A DNA stretch of 64,000 nucleotides from Hydrogenophaga palleronii_A (GTDB lineage: Bacteria; Pseudomonadota; Gammaproteobacteria; Burkholderiales; Burkholderiaceae_C), in assembly GCF_031457455.1 (NCBI RefSeq), contig NZ_JAVDWU010000003.1:248001-312000 (forward strand). The letters are read 5' to 3'. The translations under genes and the position numbers were made by a program. The notes below the pieces were generated by a model. It saw only the letters and a list, made by a program, of their open reading frames with translations. It was not told the origin of the DNA and did not search any database. How positions within the stretch are numbered: position 1 is the first letter of the stretch; each line of letters starts with the position of its first letter. Of the stretch, positions 53,459 through 62,252 are shown piece after piece.

Positions 53459-54181
53459 ATGGATCTCTTGAGCGGCACGCGCATCGTGAAGCGCTTTGGC
53501 AGCCTGGCTGTGCTGCACGGCGTGGACATTGCCATCCGGCGCGGTGAAGCGCTGGGGGTGGTGGGCCCGAACGGTGCGGGCAAGACCACGCTGTTTGGCG
53601 TGCTCGCGGGCACGTTGCCGGCCAGCGAAGGCCAGGTGCATTTTGAAGGCCAGGACATCAGCGCATGGCCTGCGGCCACACGCTGCCGCCACGGCATTGC
53701 GCGCACCCACCAGGTGCCACGGCCGTTTCTGGGCATGTCGGTGCTGGAGAACACGCTGGTGGCCGCGCAGCACGGCGCGGGCATGCGCGGCGCCGCAGCA
53801 CTGAAGCAGGCGCAAGAGGCGCTGGACCGCGTGGGCCTGGGCGCGCTGGCGGCCCGGCCCACCGCCACGCTGGGCCTGCTGGACCGCAAGCGCCTGGAAC
53901 TCGCGCGCACCCTGGCCACGCAGCCCACCGTGCTGCTGCTCGACGAGATCGGCGGCGGGCTCACCGAAGGCGAACTGCACCAGCTGGTCGACCTCATCGG
54001 CACGCTGCGCGACGACGGCCTGACCATCGTCTGGATCGAGCATGTGCTGCACGCGCTGCTGCGCGTGATCGACCGCCTGATCTGCATGGACGCCGGTGCC
54101 GTGCTGGCCGAAGGCACGCCCAGTGAGGTGATGGCCGACCCGCGGGTGATGAGCGCTTACCTCGGAGGGATTCCGGCATGA
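53459..54181 (+). CDS. livG: Liv-type ABC transporter ATP-binding protein (LivG-like)
   Basis: An ATPase of 240 residues. Walker A is GPNGAGKTT. RTHQVPRPFLGMSVLEN is typical of LivG, and LLLDEIGGGLTEGE is Walker B. The usual LSGGQ-type signature is degenerate here (LGLLDRKRLELARTL), a known LivG variation. It pairs with LivF to power the LivHM permease. The stop overlaps livF by four bases. Confidence 0.9.
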   Translation: MDLLSGTRIVKRFGSLAVLHGVDIAIRRGEALGVVGPNGAGKTTLFGVLAGTLPASEGQVHFEGQDISAWPAATRCRHGIARTHQVPRPFLGMSVLENTLVAAQHGAGMRGAAALKQAQEALDRVGLGALAARPTATLGLLDRKRLELARTLATQPTVLLLDEIGGGLTEGELHQLVDLIGTLRDDGLTIVWIEHVLHALLRVIDRLICMDAGAVLAEGTPSEVMADPRVMSAYLGGIPA

Positions 54182-54960
54182 GCGCGGGAGATTCTCAAAT
54201 GAACGACACCCTGCTTGAAGTACAAGGCCTGCGCGCGGCGCATGGCCAACTGGTCGCCGTGCGCGACCTGGATTTTTCCATCGCACGCGGCGAGGTGGTG
54301 GCCCTGATCGGCGCCAACGGCGCGGGCAAGACCACACTGCTGCGCTGCCTGGCCGGCGTGCACCCCAGCGCGGCGGGCAAGGTGCTGCTCGACGGCGCCG
54401 ACATCACTGCGTTGCTGGCCCACCAGCGCGTGCGCAGCGGCCTGGCCATGGTGCCCGAGGGCCGACGCCTGTTTGACGACATGAGCGTGCGCGAGAACCT
54501 GCGCGTGGCCGGCGACAACGGCCGCCCCGGCGACTGGACCCTGCCCCGCGTGCTGGAGGCGCTGCCCGCGCTGCCACCCATCATCGACCGGCCCGCTGGG
54601 GCGCTCTCCGGCGGGCAACGCCAGGCCGCAGCGATTGGCCGCGCGCTCATGACCAACCCCGACGTGCTGCTGCTCGACGAGGTGTCGCTGGGCCTGTCGC
54701 CGCTGGCGGTGGAAGAGGTCTACCGCAACCTCGCCCATCTGCGCGAAGTCGGCCGCACCAGCCTGCTGCTGGTGGAGCAGGACCTGTCGCGCGCCATGGC
54801 CTTTGCCGACCGGGTGTTGTGCCTGCGCGAGGGCCGCATCGTGCTGCAAGGCCCTGCAGAGTCGCTCACCCGCGAAGCCGTCACGGCGGCTTACTTCGGC
54901 GTTGAAGCAGGCGTTGAATCAAGCGCCCAGGCCGAACGACCCATGGAGACACAAGCATGA
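54178..54960 (+). CDS. livF: Liv-type ABC transporter ATP-binding protein (LivF-like)
   Basis: An ATPase of 260 residues. Walker A is GANGAGKTT, the signature is LSGGQRQAAAIGRAL and Walker B is VLLLDEVSLGLSP. VPEGRRLFDDMSVRENL is the LivF hallmark. A short C-terminal extension (ESSAQAERPMETQA) follows. The start at 54178 overlaps livG (ATGA). A second ATG at 54199 would drop seven residues. The stop overlaps livH by four bases, so the set is translationally coupled. Confidence 0.92.
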   Translation: MSAGDSQMNDTLLEVQGLRAAHGQLVAVRDLDFSIARGEVVALIGANGAGKTTLLRCLAGVHPSAAGKVLLDGADITALLAHQRVRSGLAMVPEGRRLFDDMSVRENLRVAGDNGRPGDWTLPRVLEALPALPPIIDRPAGALSGGQRQAAAIGRALMTNPDVLLLDEVSLGLSPLAVEEVYRNLAHLREVGRTSLLLVEQDLSRAMAFADRVLCLREGRIVLQGPAESLTREAVTAAYFGVEAGVESSAQAERPMETQA

Positions 54961-55877
54961 CCGAAGCCCTGATCCAGGGCCTGCTGCTGGGGGGCTTCTA
55001 CGCCATCCTCGCGGCCGGCCTGTCCCTGATGTTTGGCGTGATGCGCATCATCAACCTCGCGCACGGCGACCTGGCCATCGTGGGCGCTTTTGGCGTGATC
55101 ACGCTGACCGAGCGTTTCGGCATGTCACCCTGGCTGGCGCTGTTGCTGATGCTGCCGGTGATGGCAGTGGTCGGCATCGTGCTGCAGCGCTGGCTGTTCG
55201 CGCGCACGCTGCGGGCGGGCATTCTGCTGCCGCTGCTGGTGACCTTTGGCCTGGGCGCGGTGCTGCAGAACGCGCTGTACGGCGCGGTGGGCTCGGAGGC
55301 CCGTTCGCTGGGCAGCGCGCTGGGCGACCTGGCCTGGGCCAGTTGGGAACTGCCCGGCGGCATCATCGTGGGTCAGTTGCCGGTGATCGTCTTCTTGCTC
55401 GCGGTGGCGGTGCTGAGCGCGTTGCAGCTGGTGCTCAGCCACACGGCCCTGGGCCGCGCCATCCGCGCCGCCGCCAGCGACCCCGAGGCCGCTGCGCTGT
55501 GCGGTGTGGACGCGCAGCGCGTGCACCGGGCAGCCGCCGCCATCGCTGTAGCGCTGGCCGGCCTGGCCGGTGCGGCGCTGGCCATGCAGGCCACGGTGGA
55601 ACCCTATGGCGGGCCCACTTTGCTGATCCAGGCCTTTGAGGCGGTGGTGATCGGCGGCATTGGTTCGCTGTGGGGCACGCTGCTGGGTGGCGTGCTGCTG
55701 GGCGTGGCGCAGAGCCTGGGCGCGCTGTGGGCGCCACAGGGCTTCCAGCTCGCCGGCCACCTGCTGTTCCTGGCGGTGCTGGGCGCTCGCCTGTGGCGCC
55801 ATCACCGCCACCAGCTGGGCCGCCCCGCGTTGCCCGCCTGGCGCCACCCGCGTGCACGAAAGGCGGCACAGGCATGA
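54957..55877 (+). CDS. livH: Liv-type ABC transporter permease (LivH-like)
   Basis: A permease of 306 residues. QGLLLGGFYAILAAGLSLMF and MRIINLAHGDLAIVGAF are the LivH signature. About eight helices follow, with the EAA-like loop ALGRAIRAAASDPEAAALCGV facing the ATPases. It forms the membrane channel with LivM. The basic tail (HRHQLGRPALPAWRHPRARK) is somewhat extended. It overlaps both neighbours by four bases. Confidence 0.92.
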   Translation: MTEALIQGLLLGGFYAILAAGLSLMFGVMRIINLAHGDLAIVGAFGVITLTERFGMSPWLALLLMLPVMAVVGIVLQRWLFARTLRAGILLPLLVTFGLGAVLQNALYGAVGSEARSLGSALGDLAWASWELPGGIIVGQLPVIVFLLAVAVLSALQLVLSHTALGRAIRAAASDPEAAALCGVDAQRVHRAAAAIAVALAGLAGAALAMQATVEPYGGPTLLIQAFEAVVIGGIGSLWGTLLGGVLLGVAQSLGALWAPQGFQLAGHLLFLAVLGARLWRHHRHQLGRPALPAWRHPRARKAAQA

Positions 55878-56851
55878 ACACCTCCAAACAACTTTCGCTC
55901 GCGCTCGCCGCCGTGCTGCTGCTGGCCTATGTGCCCGCCTTTGCGGGCGCCTCGATGGTGGACAAGCTCACCACGCTGTTCATCTACATGCTGCTGGCCA
56001 CCACCTGGAACCTCATGGCCGGTTATGCAGGCCTGGTGTCGGTGGGCCAGCAGGCCTTCTTCGGCCTGGGCGGCTACCTGGCGCTGCGCCTGGTGGACGG
56101 CGGCCTGCCGGCCTACCCTGCGCTGCTGGCAGGCGCAGTGGGGGCGGCGCTGGTGGCCTGGGTGCTGTCTTTCTATGTGCTGCGCCTAAAGCATGGCGAG
56201 TTCGCCATCGGCACCTGGGTGGTGGCCGAGGTGATCCGCATCCTGGTGATGCTGGACCCGCTGATCCAGGGCGAAACCGGCACCTCGCTGATCGCGCTCA
56301 ACGCGGTGGAGCCGGCGCTGCGCCGCAGCATCGGCTACTGGTTCGCGCTGGCCGCGCTGGCCGGCATGGCGCTGGCCATGGCCGTGCTGCTGCGCAGCCA
56401 CGTGGGCACCGCCGCCCGGGCCATTGGTGACGACGACGAGGCCGCCGCCTCGCTGGGCGTGCGCGTGCTGCGCACCCGCCAGGCGATCTACGTGCTGGCG
56501 GCCTTTGGCGCGGCACTGGCCGGTGTGGCCTGGCTGGCCAGCGCCATCACCTTTCTGCCGCGCACCAACTTCGGCGTGCAGTGGTCGGTGCTGATGCTGT
56601 TCATGGTGCTGGTGGGCGGCCTGCGCAGCGGGCCCGGACCCTACATCGGCGCGCTGCTGCTGTTTGCGCTGCAGGAATTTTTGGGCGACTTCGGCGCCTG
56701 GTACCTCGCTGGTCTGGGCGCGGCCGCCGCCGGCTGTGCCCTGTTTCTGCCGCAAGGGCTGTGGGGCGCACTGAGCCCCCGCCTGGTGCGGCTCTTTGCC
56801 CGCCCTCCTGCTTCACCCGTTTCCATCCCCCAAGAAAGGACTGCTCCATGA
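55874..56851 (+). CDS. livM: Liv-type ABC transporter permease (LivM-like)
   Basis: A permease of 325 residues. LATTWNLMAGYAGLVSVGQQ and AFFGLGGYLALRL are LivM hallmarks, and the cytoplasmic loop is GTAARAIGDDDEAAASLGVR. About nine helices are visible. It completes the importer with LivH. Its stop overlaps the start of the SDR gene (ATGA at 56848-56851), which couples transport to the catabolic enzyme. Confidence 0.92.
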   Translation: MNTSKQLSLALAAVLLLAYVPAFAGASMVDKLTTLFIYMLLATTWNLMAGYAGLVSVGQQAFFGLGGYLALRLVDGGLPAYPALLAGAVGAALVAWVLSFYVLRLKHGEFAIGTWVVAEVIRILVMLDPLIQGETGTSLIALNAVEPALRRSIGYWFALAALAGMALAMAVLLRSHVGTAARAIGDDDEAAASLGVRVLRTRQAIYVLAAFGAALAGVAWLASAITFLPRTNFGVQWSVLMLFMVLVGGLRSGPGPYIGALLLFALQEFLGDFGAWYLAGLGAAAAGCALFLPQGLWGALSPRLVRLFARPPASPVSIPQERTAP

Positions 56852-57615
56852 ACCTCCAAGGCAAAACCATCGTCGTCACGGGCTGCGGCTCGGGCATCGG
56901 CTCCGACTTCGCCAAACTCGCCCGCCTGCAAGGTGCGCGCGTGATCGGCGTGGACCGCAACGATCCCATGCTCACGCTGGACGGCTTCGTCAAGATCGAC
57001 CTGGGCGACCCGGCCGCCATCGACGCCGCCATGGCCCAGTTGCCCGCGCACATCGACGCGCTGGCCAACATCGCCGGCGTGCCCGGCACGGCGCCCGCCG
57101 AGCTGGTGGGCAAGGTCAACTACCTGGGTCTGCGCCACTTCACGCAGCGCGTGATGGAGCGCATGGGCGAAGGCGGCTCGGTGGTCAACATCTCGTCCAT
57201 CCTGGGTGCCGAATGGCCGGCCCGCCTGGAGCTGCACCGCGAACTGGGCGCCACCGCCAGCTTCGAGGCCGGCGCCGCCTGGCTCGCGAAACACCCGGTG
57301 CCGCAAGAGACCTGCTATCAGTACTTCAAGGAAGCGCTGATCGTCTGGACCTACACCCAGTCGCAGAAGCAGTTCCTGGAGCGCGGCGTGCGCATGAACT
57401 GCGTGGCGCCTGGCCCGGTGTTCACGCCCATCCTGGGCGACTTCGTGCAGATGCTGGGCAACGAGCGCGTGGAAAAAGACGCGCACCGCATGAAGCGCCC
57501 CGCTTTCAGCGACGAGGTGGCACCAGTGATCGCCTTCCTGTGCAGCGACGCCTCGCGCTGGGTCAGCGGCATCAACCTGCCGGTGGATGGCGGGCTGGCT
57601 TCGACCTACATCTAA
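56848..57615 (+). CDS. Short-chain dehydrogenase, coniferyl-alcohol dehydrogenase-like
   Basis: A protein of 255 residues. The cofactor motif is VVTGCGSGIGSDFAK. The catalytic serine is in VVNISSILG (116/117), with Tyr157 and Lys161 in CYQYFKEA. The C-terminal INLPVDGGLASTYI is as expected. The unusually short Rossmann middle and 255-residue length fit the 3-alpha-hydroxysteroid/coniferyl-alcohol dehydrogenase (CalA) group. It could oxidise an aromatic allylic or benzylic alcohol to the aldehyde for the dehydrogenase at 50436. Substrate is inferred. Confidence 0.75.
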   Translation: MNLQGKTIVVTGCGSGIGSDFAKLARLQGARVIGVDRNDPMLTLDGFVKIDLGDPAAIDAAMAQLPAHIDALANIAGVPGTAPAELVGKVNYLGLRHFTQRVMERMGEGGSVVNISSILGAEWPARLELHRELGATASFEAGAAWLAKHPVPQETCYQYFKEALIVWTYTQSQKQFLERGVRMNCVAPGPVFTPILGDFVQMLGNERVEKDAHRMKRPAFSDEVAPVIAFLCSDASRWVSGINLPVDGGLASTYI

Positions 57616-57624
57616 GAGCCTGAC

Positions 57625-58812
57625 GTGCTTTCACAGCGACACGGACGACCTGTATGGCGATCGGTGGCCGGTGCGGTGCTGGCCGCTGCCTGTGCCACGG
57701 CCGCGTTTGCGCAGAGCGAGCGTCCCATCCGCGTGGGCGCCGTCAGCGCGCTCGCCGGACAGGCCGGCTTTCCTGAATCGTCCTGGGCGGCCGCGAGCTA
57801 CTTCAATGCCGTCAACGCCGCTGGTGGTGTGAACGGTCGCCGCATCGAATACCTGTCGCTGGACGAAGGCCCGAACCCTCAAACGGCGGCCAGCGCTGCC
57901 AGGAAACTGGTGGCCGACCCGGAGGTGGTCGCGCTGGTGGGCGGGTCGGGCCTGTTCGACTGTCCGGTGAATGCCGCCACCTACGCCGCGGCCGGGCTGA
58001 TGTCGCTGCAGGGCGCGTCGGTGGCACCGGAGTGCTTTGCTTCGTCGCACATCGTGCCCATGAACAACGGGCCTTACCTGGCTCTGGAAAACGCCGTCGC
58101 TTTTGCGGCAGAACACCTCAAGCACCAGCGGGTCTGCCTGAGCATTCTGGACCTGCCCGGCATGGGGGCCGGCTACAGACGCTCGCTCGACCGCCTCAAA
58201 CCTTCATTGAAATCGGCGCTGGCCGATGTGGCCTTCCTGCAGCCGGACGCCGACTTTGCCGATGCCGTGCGTGACCGCCTGGCCCGCACCTGTGGCGCCG
58301 TGATCTTCACCGGCCATGAACCCGCCGTGCTGCGCTGGCTGGAAGAGGCGCAGAAGCAGGGCATGGGAAGCATCGACTGGATCTTTCTCACCCCGGCCTA
58401 CACCGACCAGGTGGCCAAGGCCATCCGCTCGCCACAGGCGCGCGTGTACGTGATGGCGGAATTCGAGCCCTGGCAGAGCGCGTCGCTGGCGATGCTGGAC
58501 TGGAAGCGCGTCATGCGCCAAGGCGAGCTGCCGCTGAGCGCGCTGGCGCAAGGGGGCTACGTCTCTGCACAAGTCTTCGTTCGCGTGGCACGCCAGATCC
58601 AGGGGCCCATCACCCGCGCGACATTCGCCCAGGCTTTGCGCGACATGCCTGAAGCCGAACTCTCTTTCCTGGGCATGCCCTTTCATGTGGGCCAGGCACA
58701 GGCCCATGCACCCAACCGCGCCAGCCTGCCCGTGACCTGGCGCAACGGCCACTGGAAGATCGCGGCCCCTGTGTGGATACAGGCGCCGCCACTGACTGCC
58801 CCTACCCCCTGA
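57625..58812 (+). CDS. Second Liv-type ABC substrate-binding protein
   Basis: A protein of 395 residues starting with GTG at 57625, nine bases after the SDR stop. A Sec-type signal (RSVAGAVLAAACATAAFAQS) leads to the mature start RPIRVGAVSALAGQAGF. LSLDEGPNPQTAASAARKLV and GGSGLFDCPVNAATYAAAGL are typical of the family. The two Cys (DCPVN and ECFASS) may pair in the periplasm. It is distinct from the protein at 51957, with a Sec and not a Tat signal. The two may bind different substrates for one channel. Confidence 0.82.
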   Translation: MLSQRHGRPVWRSVAGAVLAAACATAAFAQSERPIRVGAVSALAGQAGFPESSWAAASYFNAVNAAGGVNGRRIEYLSLDEGPNPQTAASAARKLVADPEVVALVGGSGLFDCPVNAATYAAAGLMSLQGASVAPECFASSHIVPMNNGPYLALENAVAFAAEHLKHQRVCLSILDLPGMGAGYRRSLDRLKPSLKSALADVAFLQPDADFADAVRDRLARTCGAVIFTGHEPAVLRWLEEAQKQGMGSIDWIFLTPAYTDQVAKAIRSPQARVYVMAEFEPWQSASLAMLDWKRVMRQGELPLSALAQGGYVSAQVFVRVARQIQGPITRATFAQALRDMPEAELSFLGMPFHVGQAQAHAPNRASLPVTWRNGHWKIAAPVWIQAPPLTAPTP

Positions 58813-58850
58813 TCCATCACCACTTTTTTCAACCACCAAGAGGAGACTTC

Positions 58851-59741
58851 ATGAAAAAAACCAACCTGCTCATGGGCGCTGCAGCCCTGCTCACCGCCGC
58901 CTCGGCATCGTTCGCCACCGAGGGGGGCGGATCGACCTACCCCATCGGGGCCGAAAACCACCTGGCGGGCGCCGCGCCGCCACCGGGCGTCTATGTGCTG
59001 GAGTACGTCAACGTCTACAGCGCCGATCGGCTCAATGACGCACAGGGCAATGCCATCCCGGTGCCCGGCTTCAAGGTGAATGCCGTGGCGGCCGCCACCC
59101 GCATCGCCTGGGTGACGGACAAGCCCGTGCTGGGCGGTCAGCTGGTGGCCCACACCATCCTGCCGCTGGTCAACGTCAAGGTCAGCGTGGCGGGTCAGTC
59201 GGCTTCGCGCACCGGCCTGGGCGACGTGACCGTGGGCACAGGCGTGGCCTGGCACCATTCGCCGCAGCTGCACAGCGTGGCGGCGCTGGACCTGGTGCTG
59301 CCGGTGGGCAGCTACGACGCGGCCCGACCGGTCAACATCGGCCGCAACTACGCGTCGCTCCAGCCAATCTACCTGGTCTCCTGGATCGATCCGAACGGTT
59401 TGAACGCCGATGCCAAGATCGGCCTGAGCCTGAACCGCACCAACAAGGACACCGGCTACCGCTCGGGCAATGAGCTGAACATCGACTATGCCCTGGGCTG
59501 GGGACTGGGCAATGGCTGGGTGGTGGGCGTGGGCGGCAACATCTACCAGCAGCTCTCCGATGACAAACTGAATGGGCAGTCTTTGCCGGGCTCCAAGGGA
59601 CGCGCCTACTCGATCGGCCCGAACCTGAAGTACGACGGCGGCAAGGGCTGGTTCATCACCGCCAAGCTGGCCAAGGAGTCTGGCGTGCGCGCACGCACAG
59701 CGGGCACCCAGTTCTGGCTCAAGACCACCATCCCGTTCTGA
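58851..59741 (+). CDS. Phenol MetA-pathway-type outer-membrane protein
   Basis: A protein of 296 residues. The signal peptide is MKKTNLLMGAAALLTAASAS with cleavage after SFA. The start EGGGSTYPIGAENHLAGAAP and alternating beta-strands ending FWLKTTIPF (terminal aromatic) are typical of the MetA/SphA family of outer-membrane proteins found in aromatic-degradation clusters. It may let hydrophobic aromatics cross the outer membrane. AGGAG lies eight or so bases before the start. Confidence 0.85.
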   Translation: MKKTNLLMGAAALLTAASASFATEGGGSTYPIGAENHLAGAAPPPGVYVLEYVNVYSADRLNDAQGNAIPVPGFKVNAVAAATRIAWVTDKPVLGGQLVAHTILPLVNVKVSVAGQSASRTGLGDVTVGTGVAWHHSPQLHSVAALDLVLPVGSYDAARPVNIGRNYASLQPIYLVSWIDPNGLNADAKIGLSLNRTNKDTGYRSGNELNIDYALGWGLGNGWVVGVGGNIYQQLSDDKLNGQSLPGSKGRAYSIGPNLKYDGGKGWFITAKLAKESGVRARTAGTQFWLKTTIPF

Positions 59742-59755
59742 AAGAAGGAACGACC

Positions 59756-60607
59756 ATGAACGACCCTTTCGTGCAGATCGACGGCGCCAGGATTCGCTAT
59801 TGGGACAGCGGAGGGTCCGGACCTTCGGTATTGATGACGCACGGCATTGGCGAATCGCTGGAGTTCTGGCACCGGCAGTTCGACGCCCTGGGTCAGTCCT
59901 TGCGCCTGATCGCCTGGGACATGCCCGGGCACGGGCTGTCGGATGAGCTGGCCAGCGCCATGAGCCTGGACGGGCAGGCTCGCGTGGCCTGGCAGCTGCT
60001 GGACCAACTGGGGATCGAGCAGGCGCACCTGGTGGGCAATTCGCTGGGGGCGGCCATGTCCCTGCGCATGGCCGACCAGAAGCCTGCCCGTGTCGTATCC
60101 CTGGTGCTGTGCAACTCGGCGTCCCTGGGCGCCGAGGTGTTCGGCGCCTTCAAGCTGATGACGCTGCCCTGGCTGGGGGAGCTGATGAACAGGCCCGGCC
60201 CCATGGCGGTGGCACAACAGATCAAGGCGATCGTGCTGCGGCCCGATGCCATCACGCCGCAGGTGCGCACCGCCATCGAGCGCAACGTGCACAGGCCGGG
60301 TGCCTCCGCTCACTTCCTGAAGCTGCTTCGCGGCATGACCACACTGGGCGGCCAGCGCCGGGAAGTGTGGGCCCGTTCCCATCAGGTTCTGGGCAGCCTG
60401 GGCATGCCCATGCGGATCGTTCACGGTGAACAGGACGTGGTGCTGCCGATTGCCCACTCCATCGCGGCGCACAGCCTGTGCAGCGGTTCCGAACTGGTGC
60501 GGCTGCAGGACTGTGGACACACCCCCCAGCTGGAACAACCCGCCGTTTTCAACGCGCTGCTGCAGAAGTGGTTTCTGCAAAGCGAGTCCATGGCCACATC
60601 CATCTGA
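59756..60607 (+). CDS. Alpha/beta hydrolase (PcaD/BphD-like fold)
   Basis: A protein of 283 residues. The oxyanion strand is VLMTHGIGESLEFWHRQ, the nucleophile elbow is VGNSLGAA (Ser96), the acid is in VHGEQDVVLP and the histidine in DCGHTPQLEQP. The fold matches the 3-oxoadipate enol-lactonase and ring-cleavage hydrolase group, but the substrate is not certain. A 9-bp tandem repeat covers its stop codon and part of the leader of the next gene. Confidence 0.8.
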   Translation: MNDPFVQIDGARIRYWDSGGSGPSVLMTHGIGESLEFWHRQFDALGQSLRLIAWDMPGHGLSDELASAMSLDGQARVAWQLLDQLGIEQAHLVGNSLGAAMSLRMADQKPARVVSLVLCNSASLGAEVFGAFKLMTLPWLGELMNRPGPMAVAQQIKAIVLRPDAITPQVRTAIERNVHRPGASAHFLKLLRGMTTLGGQRREVWARSHQVLGSLGMPMRIVHGEQDVVLPIAHSIAAHSLCSGSELVRLQDCGHTPQLEQPAVFNALLQKWFLQSESMATSI

Positions 60608-60645
60608 TCCATCTGATCCATCTGATCCATCTGATCCATCTGATT
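60601..60645 (+). repeat. 9-bp tandem repeat, five copies of CATCTGATC
   Basis: Four perfect units and one with a single change span 60601-60645. The first unit supplies the TGA of the hydrolase; every unit carries TGA in the same frame. Change in copy number would leave both proteins intact but alter the distance between the stop and the next gene's ribosome site (CAGGAG). Confidence 0.95.
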
Positions 60646-60656
60646 CAGGAGAACCC

Positions 60657-61616
60657 ATGTCCATCCCCACCACACTTCCCCGCGCACCCATGGACCCCGC
60701 CCTCGCTGGTTTTCTGGCGCAAGCCGCGGCGCAGGGCAATCCGCCGCTGGAGTCGCTGCCGCCTGAAATCGGGCGCCAGATCTACCGCGACCTCGCTGCC
60801 GGCCTGGGCTTGCCGCCACCGGCCGTGACCACGGAAGACCGGCATATCCCCGGCCCTGGCGGACCGCTCAAGCTGCGCATCTACCACCCCGATGCCGTGG
60901 GTGAACTGCCCGCGCTGTTCTATGTGCATGGCGGTGGCTACGTGATCGGCGACCTTGAAACCCACGACGCGGTGTGCCGCACCCTGTGCCACGACGTGGG
61001 TGCCGTGGTGGTGGCGGTGGACTACCGGCTTGCGCCGGAGCACCCGTTTCCCGCCGCCGTGGACGATGTGATCTGCGTGCTTCAGTGGCTGGCAACGCAT
61101 GCGCGCGCCATGCGCGTCGATCCGTCACGCGTCGCCGTCGCGGGCGACAGCGCGGGAGCCCAGTTGGCCACCGTCGCGTGCCTGCGCACGGCCGGAACGA
61201 TCATGCCGCCGCGCGCCCTGGGCCTGATCTATCCGGTGGCGCAGCATCACAGCGAGCCCAGTGCCTCAATGGCTGAGAACGGCGAAGGCAAGTTTCTCAC
61301 CCTGGGCGTCATGCAATGGTTCATTGACAGCTACCTGGGTGATCGCGACGAACTCAAGCGGCACCCGGATTTCGCCTTGCTGAGCGCCCCCACGCTGGCC
61401 AACCTGCCGCCCACCTGGGTCGCCACCATGGGCCACGACCCGCTGCGCGACGAAGGCCATGCGCTCGCGCAACGCATCGAACAATCGGGCGTGGCCACCG
61501 AGCACCGCCACTACCCAAGCGCCATCCACGCTTGCATTCATTTCACGGCCGTGTCGCCGGTGGGTGCGGAGGTGGTGGCCGATCTCGCCGGCTGGTTGCG
61601 CGGGCGGCTGTCGTGA
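60657..61616 (+). CDS. Hormone-sensitive-lipase-type esterase
   Basis: A protein of 319 residues. HGGGY (His91-Tyr95) is the oxyanion motif of the HSL family and GDSAG holds nucleophile Ser165. YRLAPEHPFPAAVDD is diagnostic. The acid and histidine lie in GHDPLRDEG and YPSAIHACIHF. It hydrolyses short-chain or aromatic esters. The start at 60657 has CAGGAG upstream. It closes the cluster; no clear terminator follows. Confidence 0.9.
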   Translation: MSIPTTLPRAPMDPALAGFLAQAAAQGNPPLESLPPEIGRQIYRDLAAGLGLPPPAVTTEDRHIPGPGGPLKLRIYHPDAVGELPALFYVHGGGYVIGDLETHDAVCRTLCHDVGAVVVAVDYRLAPEHPFPAAVDDVICVLQWLATHARAMRVDPSRVAVAGDSAGAQLATVACLRTAGTIMPPRALGLIYPVAQHHSEPSASMAENGEGKFLTLGVMQWFIDSYLGDRDELKRHPDFALLSAPTLANLPPTWVATMGHDPLRDEGHALAQRIEQSGVATEHRHYPSAIHACIHFTAVSPVGAEVVADLAGWLRGRLS

Positions 61617-61691
61617 AACACGACTGGCGCTTCAAAGCAACCGGCGCGCAGGCCTTTCAGGGCATGTTGACAAGGCCGATGCTGTAAGCGC

Positions 61692-62087
61692 TCAACGGGC
61701 GGCGAGCCCTGTGCGCGCCGACCCGGTGGCCGAGCGAGACGAAAGGTACAGCGCCACCAGCGCCAGCACAGCGGGCACGGTCTGTACGAACAAGGCCTTG
61801 GCGGTCGAGGTGTAGGCGCCGTACATGCCTGCCACCGCCACGCAGGTCAGCACGAAGGCCAGACTCTGCCTGTGCTTGAAGATCACCGCCCAGAGGATGC
61901 CTGCCGCCAGGAATCCGTTGTACAAACCCTGGTTGGCCGCCATGACCACGGTGGCGTTGGCAAACTCCGGCGCCAGGTTGAACGTCTTCATGCCCAGCGG
62001 TTTGTTCCAGAAGAACATCTCGATGGCGAGGATGTAGGCATGGATGGCGCAGACCAGCAGGGACAGCGCCAGGGAGATCTTTTTCAT
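61692..62087 (-). CDS. DUF1304-family membrane protein
   Basis: A protein of 131 residues with four helices: ISLALSLLVCAIHAYILAIE, NGFLAAGILWAVIF, SLAFVLTCVAVAGMYGAY and FVQTVPAVLALVALYL. IEMFFWNKPLGMKTFN and MAANQGLYNGFLA are the family hallmarks. The function is unknown. The start at 62087 (MKKISLAL) gives the usual length. It is convergent with the esterase and divergent from the Crp-type regulator. Confidence 0.85.
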   Translation of the reverse strand: MKKISLALSLLVCAIHAYILAIEMFFWNKPLGMKTFNLAPEFANATVVMAANQGLYNGFLAAGILWAVIFKHRQSLAFVLTCVAVAGMYGAYTSTAKALFVQTVPAVLALVALYLSSRSATGSARTGLAAR

Positions 62088-62252
62088 TGTGGTTCCATCG
62101 GGAAGTAGGGAAGCTGAAAGCGCGCACAGGTTCGGTACCCGCTCGGGCGCACCGCCGTGCCAGGACCGCATACGGGTACGCCGATTCGGCATACTAGGCC
62201 CGGCCCTGTATCCTGAATATCAATTGGCCGACAGTTTGTTCATTTGATCCCC

